Notes under the pieces: model-generated
Databases searched by the model: none
What the model saw: the letters and a program-made list of their open reading frames with translations, nothing else
What the model was told of the DNA's origin: nothing
Position numbers and translations under genes: made by a program
Source of the DNA: Balanoglossus misakiensis
Lineage: Eukaryota > Hemichordata
Length of the DNA: 64,000 nucleotides
NCBI GenBank assembly: GCA_040954595.2
Contig: CM082580.2
Coordinates: 9,114,001-9,178,000 of the forward strand
Reading direction: 5' to 3'
Shown here: one piece after another, positions 47,387 through 60,105 of the stretch
Numbering within the stretch: position 1 is the stretch's first letter
Layout: every line of letters begins with the position of its first letter

Positions 47387-47715
47387 TATTGATACAAGTT
47401 GATGAGGTCGGGGAGGGGGACTAGCCCGAGGGAGGGGGTTTGTCGTATTTTCTGGCCGTTGTTGCTTCCCCTGCCCCTTCAACCTGGTGATCAGAATACA
47501 GAAGATACAACAGTCGCTGAATTTTCAACAAAATGTGACTGGGGCCGAAACTCCGCGGTGCCGAAACGACCTGTTACCTATTGATACAAGTTGATGAGGT
47601 CGGGGAGGGGGACTAGCCCGAGGGAGGGGGTTTGTCGTATTTTCTGGCCGTTGTTGCTTCCCCTGCCCCTTCAACCTGGTGATCAGAATACAGAAGATAC
47701 AACAGTCGCTGAATT
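47387..47715 (+). repeat. Perfect 137-bp direct duplication, 192-bp period
   Basis: 47387-47523 and 47579-47715 are identical over 137 bp by my reading, separated by 55 bp of unique sequence. The unit has a purine-rich, G-rich segment (GGTCGGGGAGGGGG) and a CCCCTGCCCCTTC segment. The copies lie in the first intron of DLEC1. Identity implies a very recent duplication, gene conversion or an assembly artefact. Confidence 0.93.
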
Positions 47716-48349
47716 AGGAGGGGTGGGGCATAGTTCGGCGTACAGATACTACAATAAGGGCAATAAACATGTACAACATCAATCATAGTTATTGCGGTTG
47801 GGATGTCTGCTTCAACACCAGACATGTCAGAGCTGCAGAGGAATGCTGTCCATCAATCTGCTGTCCCAATAAGAACTGCACCAGACCACATACATTTAAG
47901 TGAAATGATATTAGAAATGGGTCTGGTTACCAAAGAAAAGCATACCCAAAATCTTGGGCATTAATTTTCATCAAACACATGCACATAGAGTCTACTGTCA
48001 AGTCAACTTGTTGGCTATGACTCCAATCATGAGTAGTAGAACCTGTACCCTGAAATAGACAGAGGTTTGGAAACTTAACATTTTCACTGCAGCCCAAAGC
48101 ATGATCATATAATGTAAATGTGTAAATTGTATGATACAGTTGAGTTGGGAGGCAATGCAGCCAGCTGATCTTTCTCAATATATTTGTGTGGCAAGCTTTT
48201 TTCTTTCTTTCTTTTAAAATAAAAGAGTGGCCACCCCTATTAAATCTTATTGTGATTTATATTATGGACTAAATATAGTAAAATATTAGCAAAAGTCATT
48301 TCTCAGGACCAATACCACACCAATCTAATGTAAGTTTGTTTATTGATAG

Positions 48350-51300
48350 ATGTCTGCCGGCACAGTGAAAAGACTCCCAGAGTCGGAGCCTCCCATGTAC
48401 TTGCAGAGGCCGTCCTCTGGAAAATCTCAAGATATATCCCACGTACTGGCAAGTACTTTCCGTGAACTGTTCACCAGGGACTTCGTGGAACAGGAACGAG
48501 TGAAAAACTTGAATATTTCCAAGAGTACAGATGATGAATACCATGAAAGATATGTGGAGCAACTTAGAAAGGTGAGGCGAAGCATACTGTCTGTGTGTGC
48601 ATAGAGAATATGGGGTTGAACTTCAACACAAGGGGAAAGTTAAAGTGACCGACCACCAGTGACTTGCTCTCTAACAAACTCAATTTTAAAAGCCTTGAGT
48701 CAATTTGAGGAGTCACCAGTGAGTTGGTTGAGTCAGTGGCGCGTAGTTCAGTTGACTTTACCAGCTTTTCATACGTCTGTTCAGTTTAATAGTCTTACCT
48801 CATTCCCGTGCTTTCCATTTCAACCCGGTTAGGTGCAAGCAGAACGAGAGCGTCGAATGGCTGAAGCTGCCATGTTGGAGCGTCACATCATGCAGGCCCG
48901 CGCCCGTGCCATGTCGGCTGATGAGAGAGCTTTGAACCGAGCGGCAGAGGGCTGTGAAGTGTACCACGACCTAGGCTTACCTCCAGGTTAGTCTATATCT
49001 CCTTTATTCCTTGTTGTTGTCATTTCGGGCTAGATTCCAAAATGTTAGTGTTTTGTCGCCTGTTGGCTGTAATGAAGTACTTATGTTTCATTTCAGGCTC
49101 GTTTCTGACTCAGAAATATTACTCTGGCTGCATAAAAAAGAATAACATTGTCTTTCTCATTCACTTTCAGTTGGGTCAAACTACACACATGTCCTTGACA
49201 GTGAAATGTTGAAGAAACATCACTTGATTGTCCCCGAAGACTTTTCTACTGCTGAACCACCAAGGGCACCACCACCTAGAGGTCAGCCGCCCATCATTTT
49301 CATAAACCCTAACAGTGCCAAGTTTTCATTTCCAAGGAGCTCCACCTCAGATCAAAATAACATGTCATTGGGGTGAAAGGGTTAAAGTACATTTCCATTT
49401 TAGCCCAAAAATATAATTGTGTTGTAGCATTGTATATCATCTGGATTTATTCTCATTGACAGCGGCCTCAAGGCCTCACTATGCAGAGGAGACAATGACG
49501 TCAATCCAACATGTGGATGAAGCTTCACCGCGACTGGAACCCCATGTACCAGGAACAAGCTCAAAGAGTAAAGTATGTATAGTAATGACCATAAAATTCA
49601 GTTTTTACTGTCGACCCCAGTGATTCCATTGTACAGTCAAATCTCCGAACTCATCACTTTTCATTTTCATTAGCAGAAGCCAGAGAGAAGAAGCATCGAC
49701 AAATGGCAAGAGAGCATGAAACCTCAGAAGAGAGAGATGGACAGAACCGACCTAGCTCTGCTCCATCGCCGATCAGACTTCTTAAAAAATCCACGGCACC
49801 GGCCGCCTTCATCACTGGAGGGGTCAAAAACGTTAATCAAACCAAACAAAGTCGTCAAAGAGCTGGGTGGCGCCAAGGCGACTGTGATAGATATAGAAGA
49901 GTAAGTGTTTCTAAGTTGTTGGATTTTTGTTTTGCAGGTTAGCAGACCTTAGGGAAATCATCGGATTATTTCTTACTCACTTCCAGCCCCCAATAACCTT
50001 ATTGTTGTGTTCTTCTACTGCAGCCCTAAAAAGCCATCAGTGGTTTTTCTGGCCGACCCAGAGACTGTAGTTTTTACAACTTACCAAGTTGGACAAGTCT
50101 ATGAGATGACTTTAGATTTAAAAAATGTTTCTGCAGCTAGTCGTCAGCTGAGAGTGATTCCACCAAAATCGCAGTATTTTACCGTAGGTCTAGGTAAGAT
50201 TTTTTTGCGTATTACTTTTGAGGGTGAAGAATTGAGCCTGATTTGAACATGCTAAATCCACCCTCCTTTAATTTATAGTAAGACCTTTTCAAGTGCATAT
50301 TTCATATCACTGATAATAAAAATTTAAGTGATAACTAGTGGGAATTTAACTTACAACCAAAACAGTGAAATTTAACCTTCACATTCTGACACAAAATACT
50401 TCCGATTGCAGGAAAATTTCCAGGTGAGCAAGGAATAATTGCACCTGGAATGAGCGTTCAATATAACATCCGTTTTGTACCCGATTCTTTGATGGACTAC
50501 GATGACCAGATTACGGTACAAACACAGTCGAGTGCTCCGCTTATTGTCAAACTACTAGGGAGGAGGAGACCGCCAGTCTTGACATGTGAGTGTTTCTTGC
50601 ACCTCCCATTGATTGGGGGCATGTTTAGATGCTCTTGGCATGGTGATTGCGCAAATGTGCGTGTATATTACATGTGATATTTCGGTTAGCCTGTTCGAGG
50701 TTCAATGAAGTTAGATCCCTTAAATATGTCTCATTATAAGATTCACATGGATGGAAAATATGTTTTAGAAGTACTACTGGTAGTATGTACATATTTTGAT
50801 AATGCATACATGCTGCAAAAAATCTATGACACACTGTTGGAAATGTAGCATTCATTTTGTTTTTCCCATTTTCTTGCAGTACCTGAGGAGATAGACAGCG
50901 GTCACTGTCTTGTTGGTGGTTTAAAAGTTACTCATTTTATCGTCAAAAATTTAGGGGGTGATGGTAGGTTTTGCATCATGCCCAGAAAAAACTGGCCAGC
51001 TTCAAATTTTCAGGTAGGAATTATTCAAAATATTAAGTAATTATAAATTTTATATGAAAAAAAACAGATGACATTGGGACATTGTGTACACGTAAATAAC
51101 ACCTACATGCGCATGTTTCTAATCCCCCCTCTATTTTCCTACAGTCTGTTTCACAGCTAATAGAACTCGAACCATTTGAAGTGCGACCAGCTGTCTTTGA
51201 GTTACCAGCAAATCAGGCTATCATCATTGAGGTGAGTACAACACGTCTTGCATTCCTTGTGATTTATTTCTGGTGTACTAACTGAGAGCATCATGGGATG

Positions 51301-54300
51301 CAGTGCAATAGGTTGGAAATGATTGTCGATGGAGTGCATGATCATGTGACCAACTGTCTTTAAAGAGAACCTTGTGAATGAGTTGATCTTTCTTAGTTTA
51401 TTCCACACCCTCTTTCATTATATTTCCATCCTTTTAATACAGATTCTTTCTTTCGATCTTGATTCTGTAGGTGGCCTTCAGACCTCCGTCTATCAAAACA
51501 TTTACTCAACAAATCACCGTAGTCTGTGACAATTGTCAAGTCAAACATTTTACCCTCAAAGGTAAGTTTGGCTTTCAATCTTAGTCATCAAAGGCCAGAA
51601 ATCAGACAATTTCCTGACAATTCAGTCTCCTGATTCTGTGTATTACTTCTTCTTTGACACAGGTGAAGGGCAGACTGCCGGGGTAGAACTGGCTTCGGTG
51701 ACCGACGGCGAGAGTTTTGCCCTTCCCGGTGAACTCTGTGACCTCACGGCACAGCACCAAATTAAATTTGAAACTCTCAACCCCATGACTTACACCCAGA
51801 AGAAAATAGTTGTCAAGAACACCACGTAAGTCACTGTGAAACTTGATTAAGTGTTAAGTTCTTGTCCAACATGAAGTTATAAGAAATTGAATTTCAAATA
51901 AAGTTGTTTAGTCGGGATGTGGCTGATCTCTTGAGCTCATCTAGGTATCCAAAGTGATACACTGAAAAAAGGAAAATGCATTATCCTGATAAAATTGCTC
52001 AAAATAGGAAGTGAAAGTTGATTCATGGAGAACACAGGGGTTTCTTTCATAGAGACTACTGGACATTGTGTGCACCACTGGAAACAACTTCACATTTCAT
52101 TTTTCCAGGAATGTGGAGTTGCCGTTCTGTTGGCAGACCTTCAAACCTCACATGGGAAATCTGACGTCCGGAGAAGGAGAAGATGAAGCAGAGAATATGG
52201 CCATCATACGCCACTTTGATCTGGACAGCGCATTTTACATTACACCAGAGGGAGGCACATTGCCTGCCAGTGAAACGCATGAGTTCACGTTGACCTTTGC
52301 ACCCATGAAGGTGAGGATAACTTTGAAACCTTCTAGGCTGATCCATTGAAGAAACCAAACAAAATAATAAAATTTCAAACAAACATTATTCAAATTCCAT
52401 AAAAAGGTTATTTCAAGATTGAGATCAGTCTGACCGTTCATTTTTGATCCACCCTAATCATAGGTCGGGAACTACCATAGCGTCACTCACCTCATCCTCC
52501 AACAAATTCCCGAGTTGCCACAGCAACAGGATGCGGAAACCGGTGAAGATCTGGAGAAGCGGGTGATGACCGAGAAGTCGCCCAGTCAAGAGGGGCCACA
52601 CCCGCCGTCCGCCCAAAGCAAACCCAAAACCCCCGAGGAAGTGATACCCGTCAGGGATGTGACGGGGTTAGAGATTGAACTGAAAGCTGCGTGTGAGCCT
52701 TTGAACGTGGAGGTCAAACCCTATGCTATCTTCATCCCGGGACAGCTGTTGGTGGCAACTACCATCAGGAGACAGTTTCTGGTGAGTGGCATCACAATTT
52801 TAAGTCAACAGTTTCCTGTATTGTATGCTAATTTCAACTTTCCCCAACTAAAAGCAATGGATTTTAAAATGATCACAAAAAATACCTTGTCTGTGACCAC
52901 CCTGAAATTTCTCTCACTAAACAACCAGTACACGAATCCACCATTTACCCACACAGATGACGAACCACAGCATCACTGGCGTCAACTACTCCTGGTCGTC
53001 GCTGCAAGACACACACTTCATCGAGGTGGAGAATCCACAGGGTGAGATAGGCGGCGGGGAAACCCTGGAAATGAACATGTCCATATCGGGAGGGAAACCC
53101 GGCAAAATCGACCACACTCTGATCTGTAACATCGAGCATCGCGATGAGCCACTCACTCTAAGAATCCAAGCCGAAATCAAGGTGAAAAACATATACATTT
53201 CTCTTTCTTCTTTATTTGATAATGTTTGATTTTTTTCACAGTGTACTGTATAGCATCAACATCACCATTCTGAATGTCATTGATTCTGTCCTGTGCATAC
53301 ACATACCAGTAGTTGATGTCACAGACAAGAACAGATCCTGATCTGATAATTTAGTTGCAAAGGCTTACATGTAAGAATATCACAGAAGTATATTATGAAA
53401 CAACAAGAGTCAATGAAAGTAACATAAAGCAAAGTTTATCCAGCTGTGTGACTGACTAGACCGCAACACTGACTTGTTAATTGCCAGGGCCCTGAGGTCG
53501 TCGTGAGAACTCCGGCGCTAGACTTTGGATTGGTGAGATACGGAGAGAGTGCCAGGGAAGAGATTGTGATCGAAAACACGTCTCAAGTGGCAGCCAAGTG
53601 GAGAATACGGGAGGGTGAAGAATTTCTATCCAAAGATGAAAAAGGACAGGTGGTAAGTAGGATCACTGCAAAGACACATATATAAACCAGGCACCTCTGA
53701 CACCAAACAGTTGCTTCATTCCCTTTGGTGTCCAGTTTAAACAGGTTTTATAAGATTCTTAAAACTTGGACTCATTCTCTCTTTCATTCATTTTCTCCAA
53801 ATCAGGCTGTGTCAGATTTTGTCTTCACCCCCTCCGGAGGTGAGCTGTCACCCTTGGGATCTGCGACCATCAGTTTGTTGTTCCAGCCGACTGAATGCAA
53901 AAGATACAACACTGTATTCGAAGTGCTTATTGAGGATGGTGTGAACAGGTGAGGACTACAGGAACTCTCATAGTTTTCTTCTCCATACCCTAGAATTGTG
54001 TTTTACTAGGAAGTAGCATGTTGTTAAAATTTGACTTTAGTTCATGTTTTTAACTCTGTTTTTTTCTGTGTGTTTGCCATCTGTCAGTTTCCTGTCCGCG
54101 TGTGGGGAGGTGCAGCATCCGCAAGCATGTCTGCTGTCGTGTCAGTTGGAGATGCCAGAGGTGTATGTGGGAGTGCCTGTAATGAACACCATCAAACTGC
54201 TGAACCAGACTCTGCTGGGAACGGTATATAAATGGGGGAAGGTGAGTTGTTTTGCCATTGTGTTGCTTTGTGATTTGATTTAGTCATTATTTGTGTATTC

Positions 54301-57300
54301 AGGAAATTCTACAGAGGAGGAGTACCATTTACCCCCATTTTCCTCTATTGAGGAAAATTCAGCATTGCTTTAGAATGGACAAATTAAAATTAAAATTTCT
54401 TTCTTTCCTTCCCCTATTTGTTCACAGCTTGAAGGTAATGATGCAGCACACTGCAGTGTGAGTGTAACCCCTGCATCTGGTAACTTGGAATCCCGTCAAG
54501 AGCTTAGCTTAGAGGTGACATTCACTGCACACCAAAAGGTGAGTCAGCACTTGATTCTTTAATGAAAATCTCTGCCTGAAATAATCAATTCACAGTATAT
54601 GTACCATCCTGAGGCCGGGCAAACTGCATATTGTGATTTCTCTCTGTTCGTGTGTGTTACTGTTGAAAATTATACATGACATACTAATATTCATTCCAGG
54701 CACTTGAATAATATAGAGTAGATTTCACACACTTTCAACAGTCATTCTGAAGATTATCAAACTGTTGCAATTGCAGGGCCCCGTGATGGACTGTAAAATT
54801 CCATGCCATGTAGAAGGGATGGATAAACCCATCTACTTGGCAATGCTGTGTGATGTCAAAGGTTTGTCTGTCACATACAGAACACCAAAGGAGATCACAG
54901 ATACAAGGTATGTACAAGCAGAGAGCTGTATACATTGGTGTGATGATGGTTCTAGGATAGCCACCCCCGGGGTGTTTACCCATCAGACACTTACCCTAAA
55001 CCAGTCCCTGTGAACTGTTGATCGCAATTTGTAGCAGAAGTTTTCCTCCATTTCATTTCAGACCAGAGGTTTCTAATGAAGAAGAGGCACTGTTGTTGGA
55101 CTTTGGCAAGGACGTGCAGCTTGGCACCAATCCAAAGAGATACGTACACATCACCAATAACTCAGCCATTGTCGCGCCATTCAACATCAGTGTTGACTAC
55201 TTCGTGGCTGGAAAACCCCCAACACCACCTGACAACAGGAAAGACTCTGCCAGAAGTAATGGGTAAGAAAAATATTCAGGAGAAAAAGCTTGCTTATCTG
55301 CCATAGTGTACTGCATGTGGTATCATCTTGTTCATTTAAGTCATCAGGACAAAAAAGTAGAGCAAAACTGCATGAGCACCTGGCAAACCTAGACTCATGA
55401 AGATATTTTTTATCCGCACAGACAAAGACGAGCCCTGTTGGGCCGCACACCCAACCTGTCGGACCCTCTGAGCAAGACCAGCAGCCGGGCGGAGTCCGAC
55501 TATTCCAAGGCGGTGCTCAGAGATGGCAGAGGGGCGGCGTTTGTCATCTATCCCGAAACAGGAACCCTGGCACCATTCAGCGAACAGATGATTGAGGTCA
55601 CTGCCTTCACTGACATGTGGGGTCAGTACAACGACACTCTGATTTGTAAGGTGAGCATTTCAATGTCTGTATTCTTCCGAGACTGAGTAGATTGGAGCAG
55701 AGTTCGGTTTATGAAAAGGTTGAAATGGACTAATTCACCATTAATTTTCAACCGGAAGTAACACACTCTCAATCCTCCAATTTCTCATCATCACAGATTG
55801 ATGACTTGGACCCAGTGACTATACCAATTGAAATGTCAATCGAGGGATGTCCTCTCAACTTCCAAATGATGGCTGCGCTGAAAGAACAAATGCCGATTGT
55901 CAGGTTTGGAACCCACGTATCCGGTGTGCCACCTGTTAGCCGACCAATGAGAGTCAACAATACCAGTCCATATGGTAGGTCATGTAGGGATCATGAAAAT
56001 GGCTAATCTTATCCAAGCAATTTGTATTATGAACAGTACTTCCAGTTGCAGTGTCTCCATGGTGGTATTCCTTCTTCCACCTATATGAGTCTGTCTTCTC
56101 TCTTTTCAACAGACATCCGCGTGGACTGGGAGACGTATAACCTGGCCGAAGGAGACGCCAAACTGATCGACCTCCTGGTGAACATCGGGGATCCCTTCCC
56201 ACTGAGAGACAAAAACGGCGAGGAAATCATCCCGGAAGAGACCGATGAAGAGCCCAAGCCGCTGCCGGTGATGAAGGACAAGTTCTACGCGGAGACGCCG
56301 GACACTGACATGACGCCCGTCACACGCAATGTCACAACCCTCGGCACCCATGGCCAAGAGGAAGAGCAGAAACCTCCCAGACTCATCACAGTCCGAATGA
56401 GAGAACACGAGGGAATTCCTGGTGATCAACCGTTCACAATTGAACCAAGTCAGGTGGTACGTATAAGCAGTCAACCTCAGTTTATACAAGAAAAGAACCT
56501 AAATGATCACATAACCAAAAAAGCATTAACAAGTAGTTGATCAATCATTCAAAATCAACCTGTCAGTTGGTCAGTCATTCAAAATCAGTCTATCAATCTC
56601 ATGACCAATCAATCAAGCCATTGATCACTCAATCGATCAATTAGTCTGTCAATCAATCATTGAAAATTAGTCAATTTGTTGTAACTCCTACTCCGTGTCC
56701 ATCACACCAGGTCATACCAGCCAGGAGTCACATTCTACTGACGGCCTGTTTCACACCCTTCACCAACTCCATGGTGGAAGAAGGCACCGACTGTGTTGGC
56801 TATGCCCAGGGCTTTATGAGTCTCGACAACAAGAGGATTCAGAATGTGGCCAGTTACGTGGCCAGAGAACAGGGACTGGATGTGCCACCGCTGAGGTTGG
56901 ACTTCACTGCACACGTCAAGCCAGCAATGTGAGTAGAAAAACCAGATCTGCACTTTTTACTTGAATGTTTGCTTTTCCTGTCACTGCAGACAGACTCAAA
57001 ATTCGAATAATGAATTCAAAAACACCTGTACAACAATACCTTTGTAGCCAGGAATGTAAGCTTCCACTTAACAGACAAGAAAGAAGAAGGGTTTCTGATT
57101 GTGATACACTCCTGACCAATTACAGGTTGACCATTGAGACACTTGATGACGACGGCATGGTGTACAACACAGCAGCCAGTGACCTGATGCAAGATGGCCG
57201 CCTGGTCCACCAGTACTTGAAGGCGCAGAGCAGCAAACTGACCAACATGACAGAGACGCCGCTGAACTTCAAGATGGTAACTCACCACCCATTTGTGTTG

Positions 57301-58717
57301 GTCGGAATGGATCCCGATGCCAGCGACGGCAGGCAGGGAAGCTCTCAGATCAGACAGAAATCGGCAAAGAGGCCCATATTAAGCACAGAGAGCGAGCAGT
57401 TCTCACTCAGGCCACAGTATAACCTGCAGGTACGTCTCTGTGAAGTTTACTAGGTATCGAAGATGTGGTGTTTCGAGTGAGACTGTCATATCTAGTTATG
57501 TTATGTTAGCACCACCAACACCAGTCACCCAAATCTGCCTCAAATCTGTAAATTTGTAGCTAAAATTTCTCTTTAACAAAACAACAACAACATACATGCA
57601 AGTGAATTAAATGAAAGGGAAAAACATCATAGCAACCAAATGTTTTCCTGCTTGACTTTTGTCATCATTTTTGTAGGTGAAAGCAGCATTCTGTCTGACG
57701 ATGGACCTCATCCACGAATACCTGTACAGCTTGGAGAGCGGCGAAGAGGTTGAGGGAGTGTCCTTGACAGTGACCGAGGCCGAGAGGCGACTGTGTTTCT
57801 CTGAAAACTTGGAGATGAGATTTAACAATGATACAGTGCAGGTAGGTAGCAAACTTAGGGTACTGTTGTGGGTAGCATACACATTATACAAGACCCATCG
57901 CACAAGTACCGTACTTCCGGTAGTCAGATTTTCAGTGGGTGTACTGTGACCCTGATGTGGGTCAATTTATGTACTTTCATATGTGGCTTTTTTTTCTCCA
58001 GACTCTGCCACTGTATGCCACTGTTACCATTCCATCGCTGATGCTCTCCCACGAGTCGCTGGACTTTGGCACCTGTTTGGTGGGACAGCAAAGGGAACTT
58101 GAAATTTTCCTGAAGAACCCTACTGGCTCTGATTGCTACTGGACAGCCACTGTTGGTAAGTTTTCTGGGAAGAACACTATGTTTAAGTACCTTGTATAAG
58201 TCTCTGTTCTTTCAATGATCAAGGGGTAATTTTCACCAATTGGACATGATAATGACAGTGTAGTATTTCCTTCCGTCTACAGACAAAGCATCGAGAGCTG
58301 TGAATGGCATGTTTGGTGTTACACCAGCCAGTGGATTCCTAGAGGCACATGTGACACATGTTTCCAAGAGTAAAGCTTACGTCAAGATTCAGTTCACTGC
58401 AAAGTAAGCATGTCACATTTTCATCAGTATATTCTGTCTGTGTTGACATGTCTGTCTGTCTGCACATATACATGTATGTATATGTGCGTGTATTCTTATG
58501 AATATGTAAGTCCGTATGTATGTAAATTTTATTTGTTGAAAACATCACTTGATGAAGTAAATAACAAAGCATTCTCTCTCTCTCTGTCTTCAGGCACAAC
58601 ACAGATTACGAGTGTGTGTTTGTTTTCCAAGGAATGCTGGGTGAAGAACCAAGAAAACTGTATGTCAGAGGTCAAGGGTCATATGATGGTAGACATGAAG
58701 CACTGGTCAACATCTAA
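48350..58717 (+). CDS. DLEC1: DLEC1/CFAP81 ciliary MSP/ASH-domain protein
   Basis: Twenty-nine coding exons: 48350-48571, 48833-48986, 49171-49281, 49463-49572, 49674-49900, 50024-50193, 50412-50585, 50880-51013, 51145-51231, 51471-51561, 51663-51825, 52109-52310, 52464-52781, 52957-53181, 53488-53652, 53806-53948, 54088-54241, 54428-54538, 54777-54907, 55062-55262, 55422-55650, 55797-55974, 56113-56456, 56711-56928, 57126-57429, 57677-57841, 58002-58155, 58283-58403, 58594-58717. They total 5130 nt, 1709 aa (human about 1755). The N-terminus has the DLEC1 signature QDISHVLASTFRELF, AMLERHIMQARARAM, DSEMLKKHHLIVPEDF and DFLKNPRHRPP, with a coiled coil. The rest is a chain of MSP/ASH-type beta domains, e.g. 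VVFTTYQVGQVYEMTLDLKN, PALDFGLVRYGESAREEIVI and SLDFGTCLVGQQRELEIFLK. Family knowledge: DLEC1 is an axonemal protein (FAP81 in Chlamydomonas) and a tumour-silenced gene in human. The donor after 49572 (GTATGT) was chosen over GTAAAG at 49568 because only it keeps the family frame. Confidence 0.93.
56540..56670 (+). repeat. Degenerate TCAA/ATCA tetranucleotide array
   Basis: Runs of TCAATCA and TCATTCAAAATCA with variation, in a DLEC1 intron. Simple-sequence DNA. Confidence 0.8.
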
Positions 58718-58952
58718 ATCAACTGGCCAATGGCAGCGTGATCATCACATGACTTTTACAGAACGCTGAACACCATTACTTCCGTCCTTATCAGTAAATC
58801 TTTTACGAATTTTCAATATTCTCCTGTACATATCCTTTCATATATGTAATCCTTGTGCAGTGTAACCAATTCTCATATTTTGACAAAAATGTATATTTTG
58901 TAAAATGATATCTTATTTGGAAAAAATACTGCATTTGACAAAATGTTATCAT

Positions 58953-58958
58953 AATAAA
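58953..58958 (+). terminator. DLEC1 poly(A) signal
   Basis: AATAAA about 235 nt after the stop codon, in AT-rich sequence. Confidence 0.5.
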
Positions 58959-58959
58959 T

Positions 58960-59950
58960 ACATTTGTATTATAATATTTGTAAATTTGACTTGATGATGT
59001 TAACTTTCATATTCATGTTGTTTATGAGTGCACTGTGCTGTAATTATTCCTATACCATAATTTACCCAGAAAAGTCTACTTTCAAAATGGCTGTAGGTTT
59101 GCTATGGAATAAATATGTATGTATACATAAGATTTTAGCAGTGTATTTAATCCAGGAATTTGTTGCAGAGTGTATTGTTGCTTGTGTGCGAGGGCCATTT
59201 TATACAATGGATGGTGGGGGTGTTGTGACAGTACAAATTTCAGACCCTGTGTAGAAAAAAATTGTAGACCAAAAATGGCCACGGAAAGTTGGAGTCACCG
59301 TGTAACTTTTAAACCTAGTCTGGAGACCTAGAAGTGGCAATTCAAGGAAGAAACTGCACGTATGACCCCCATGTTAGACCTTGAATGGAACTTAGAATTT
59401 TGCATATCATGGATACAAAAATAAACCACTAAAGACCAGAGATAGATGAACTGCTCATTGAAGTTCGAAGGTTGTGTCTTTAAATACCGCCAGCGGCCAA
59501 ACAAATTTATTCTTTTGTTTTTAGTCAGATTTCATGAGAACGCGTTCAGAAGGAAAAGCTGCTTGTCGTGCAGGATAGAAAATGTAAAGTAATAAAAAAT
59601 AATGTGAATGAATAGCAGAAGCTACTTTATTTGCACCATCCATAGTTTGATACATCACTTTATAATCAATAATGAATAAAAAAGTTTTAGCATGCGTCTG
59701 TTTCATATGGTACAAAAACGAACACTGTTGAAAGCATTGTTATTTCATGTACGAAGGGAATATGTGTAGTTATTATAGATCACCACTTTCGCATACACAT
59801 TTAGTTCACCCTGCACTAAACTTCCCTTCCCCTGTCCCTGCACTTGACACTGAGACGGTGACAGGACTTGCAAGCTTGATACATTTATTTGCTTCGCGGA
59901 TAGGGGTCAACACAATAGTCCCGCGAAGCCCTCCCTCTAGGAACCATTGC
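58960..59950. other. DLEC1-WIPF spacer
   Basis: AT-rich spacer without supportable exons. Sequence becomes less AT-rich from about 59850 as the next promoter is approached. Confidence 0.45.
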
Positions 59951-59959
59951 TCTATTCAC

Positions 59960-60105
59960 TGTTGTCGGCCATCTTGGTTCTGACAGTCAATCAGTGAGTT
60001 CGATGGTGATTTCCGGGTTGCAAACTGTATGAAGTTTGACAACGATTTTCAACATATCAACGCTATGTTCAGCTTAATACCACTTGTCGCGGCAAAGTGT
60101 ACGAG
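59960..60105 (+). promoter_or_regulatory. Probable WIPF promoter and 5' UTR exon
   Basis: GGCCATCTTGG (59968-59978 region, a YY1-type motif in reverse) opens a CpG-richer region of about 500 bp. A strong ACGAG|GTGAGT donor follows 60105, fitting a non-coding first exon that splices to the acceptor before 63338. The assignment to WIPF rests on order and strand. Confidence 0.45.

Noticed and set aside
49568-49573. Alternative donor GTAAAG for the DLEC1 exon ending near 49572
   Set aside because: It would shift the next exon into a frame lacking the DLEC1 family sequence DFLKNPRHRPP; the GTATGT donor at 49573 keeps it.
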